5,834 nt of DNA from CAZFAP01 sp964516325. GTDB taxonomy: Bacteria > Auribacterota > JABMQX01. This document shows, piece by piece, positions 5,674 through 5,834 of the stretch. A program made the translations under genes and the position numbers. The notes beneath the pieces are model-generated. The model did not search any database and was not told where the DNA came from. It saw nothing but the letters and a program-made list of their open reading frames with translations. Every line of letters starts with the position of its first letter. Positions within the stretch are counted from its first letter, which is position 1. The stretch spans positions 1 to 5,834 of the forward strand of contig CAZFAP010000229.1 of NCBI GenBank assembly GCA_964516325.1, written 5' to 3'.

Positions 5674-5834
5674 TCAAAGCGAGTGGTCGGGACTCTTGGC
5701 CCCCTTGCCATCCCAGTTGAGAACGTGGGTATGAACCATCGGGGTTTTTACGTCCCTGTGAACCGGGGGCCCCTGGACCGTGGGAATGTCGGAGCTATCC
5801 TCCGGCAAGTGGGAGATGAAGTGGCAAAAGGTGC
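5674..5834 (-). pseudogene. Decayed C-terminus of an integron-integrase-like tyrosine recombinase, partial
   Basis: On the - strand the frame from 5832 down to the TGA at 5676-5674 encodes 52 residues that line up with the end of IntI-type integrases. Conserved parts are EDSSDIPTVQ (family EDGYDIRTVQ), HRDVKTPMVHTHVLN (family H-DVKTTMVYTHVLN) and GKGAKSP (family GGxGVRSPLD). The catalytic tyrosine of the family falls on codon 5731-5733, which reads His. The Arg of the RHSFATHLL motif is Cys, one codon of that motif is missing, and LLGH has become PPVH. There are no stops in this stretch, but the loss of Tyr and Arg would abolish strand cleavage. The gene's 5' part lies beyond the right edge. 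It could alternatively belong to a solo IntI-like integrase family rather than a true integron. Confidence 0.78.

Noticed and set aside
5515..5834. + strand open frame running to the window edge
   Set aside because: Its right half is complementary to the integrase relic, which explains the lack of stops; the left half shows no protein-like pattern.

Overview
The window holds a bacterial chromosomal segment built around a classic housekeeping locus: a large, Bacillus-type signal recognition particle (SRP) RNA gene, then dnaX, ybaB/ebfC and recR on the + strand. The same scr-dnaX-yaaK-recR order is known from Bacillus subtilis and is widely kept in bacteria. The DNA is fairly GC-rich, and GA-rich Shine-Dalgarno sequences precede most of the genes. 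The SRP RNA carries an Alu domain. I cannot place the organism in a phylum from this. The mix of decayed accessory DNA with a core locus would fit an uncultivated free-living bacterium.

Layout, left part (1-1504). The window opens inside a copy of the SRP RNA S-domain (1-67). A complete hicBA toxin-antitoxin pair follows (172-581, antitoxin first) with a good candidate promoter upstream and a hairpin at the end of hicA. A full-length SRP RNA of about 270 nt lies at 710-979. Between it and dnaX is a cluster of three tiny palindromes (1078-1136) that looks like a dispersed repeat, and a DUF2281-type antitoxin gene (1220-1504) that has lost any toxin partner and runs up to 3 bases from the dnaX start.

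Middle part (1508-4877). dnaX (clamp-loader tau subunit), ybaB/ebfC (nucleoid-associated protein) and recR (recombination mediator) are complete and tightly spaced, so they are probably one operon. An unrecognised exported protein of 227 residues follows 41 bases after recR and may belong to the same transcript.

Right part (4878-5834). I see nothing convincing between 4878 and 5062. On the - strand lies a small membrane protein of the PGPGW type (5063-5476) with its own candidate promoter. Beyond it, entering from the right edge, is the last ~52 codons of a tyrosine recombinase most like integron integrases (5674-5834, - strand). It is decayed: the catalytic tyrosine codon now reads His, and other box II residues are lost.

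In short, DNA replication and repair genes with an SRP RNA form the core. Accessory DNA has collected on both sides of it: two toxin-antitoxin remnants or modules, an extra SRP RNA segment, a palindromic repeat and a dead integrase. I see no clearly new system; the most interesting points are the SRP RNA duplication around hicBA and the integrase relic.
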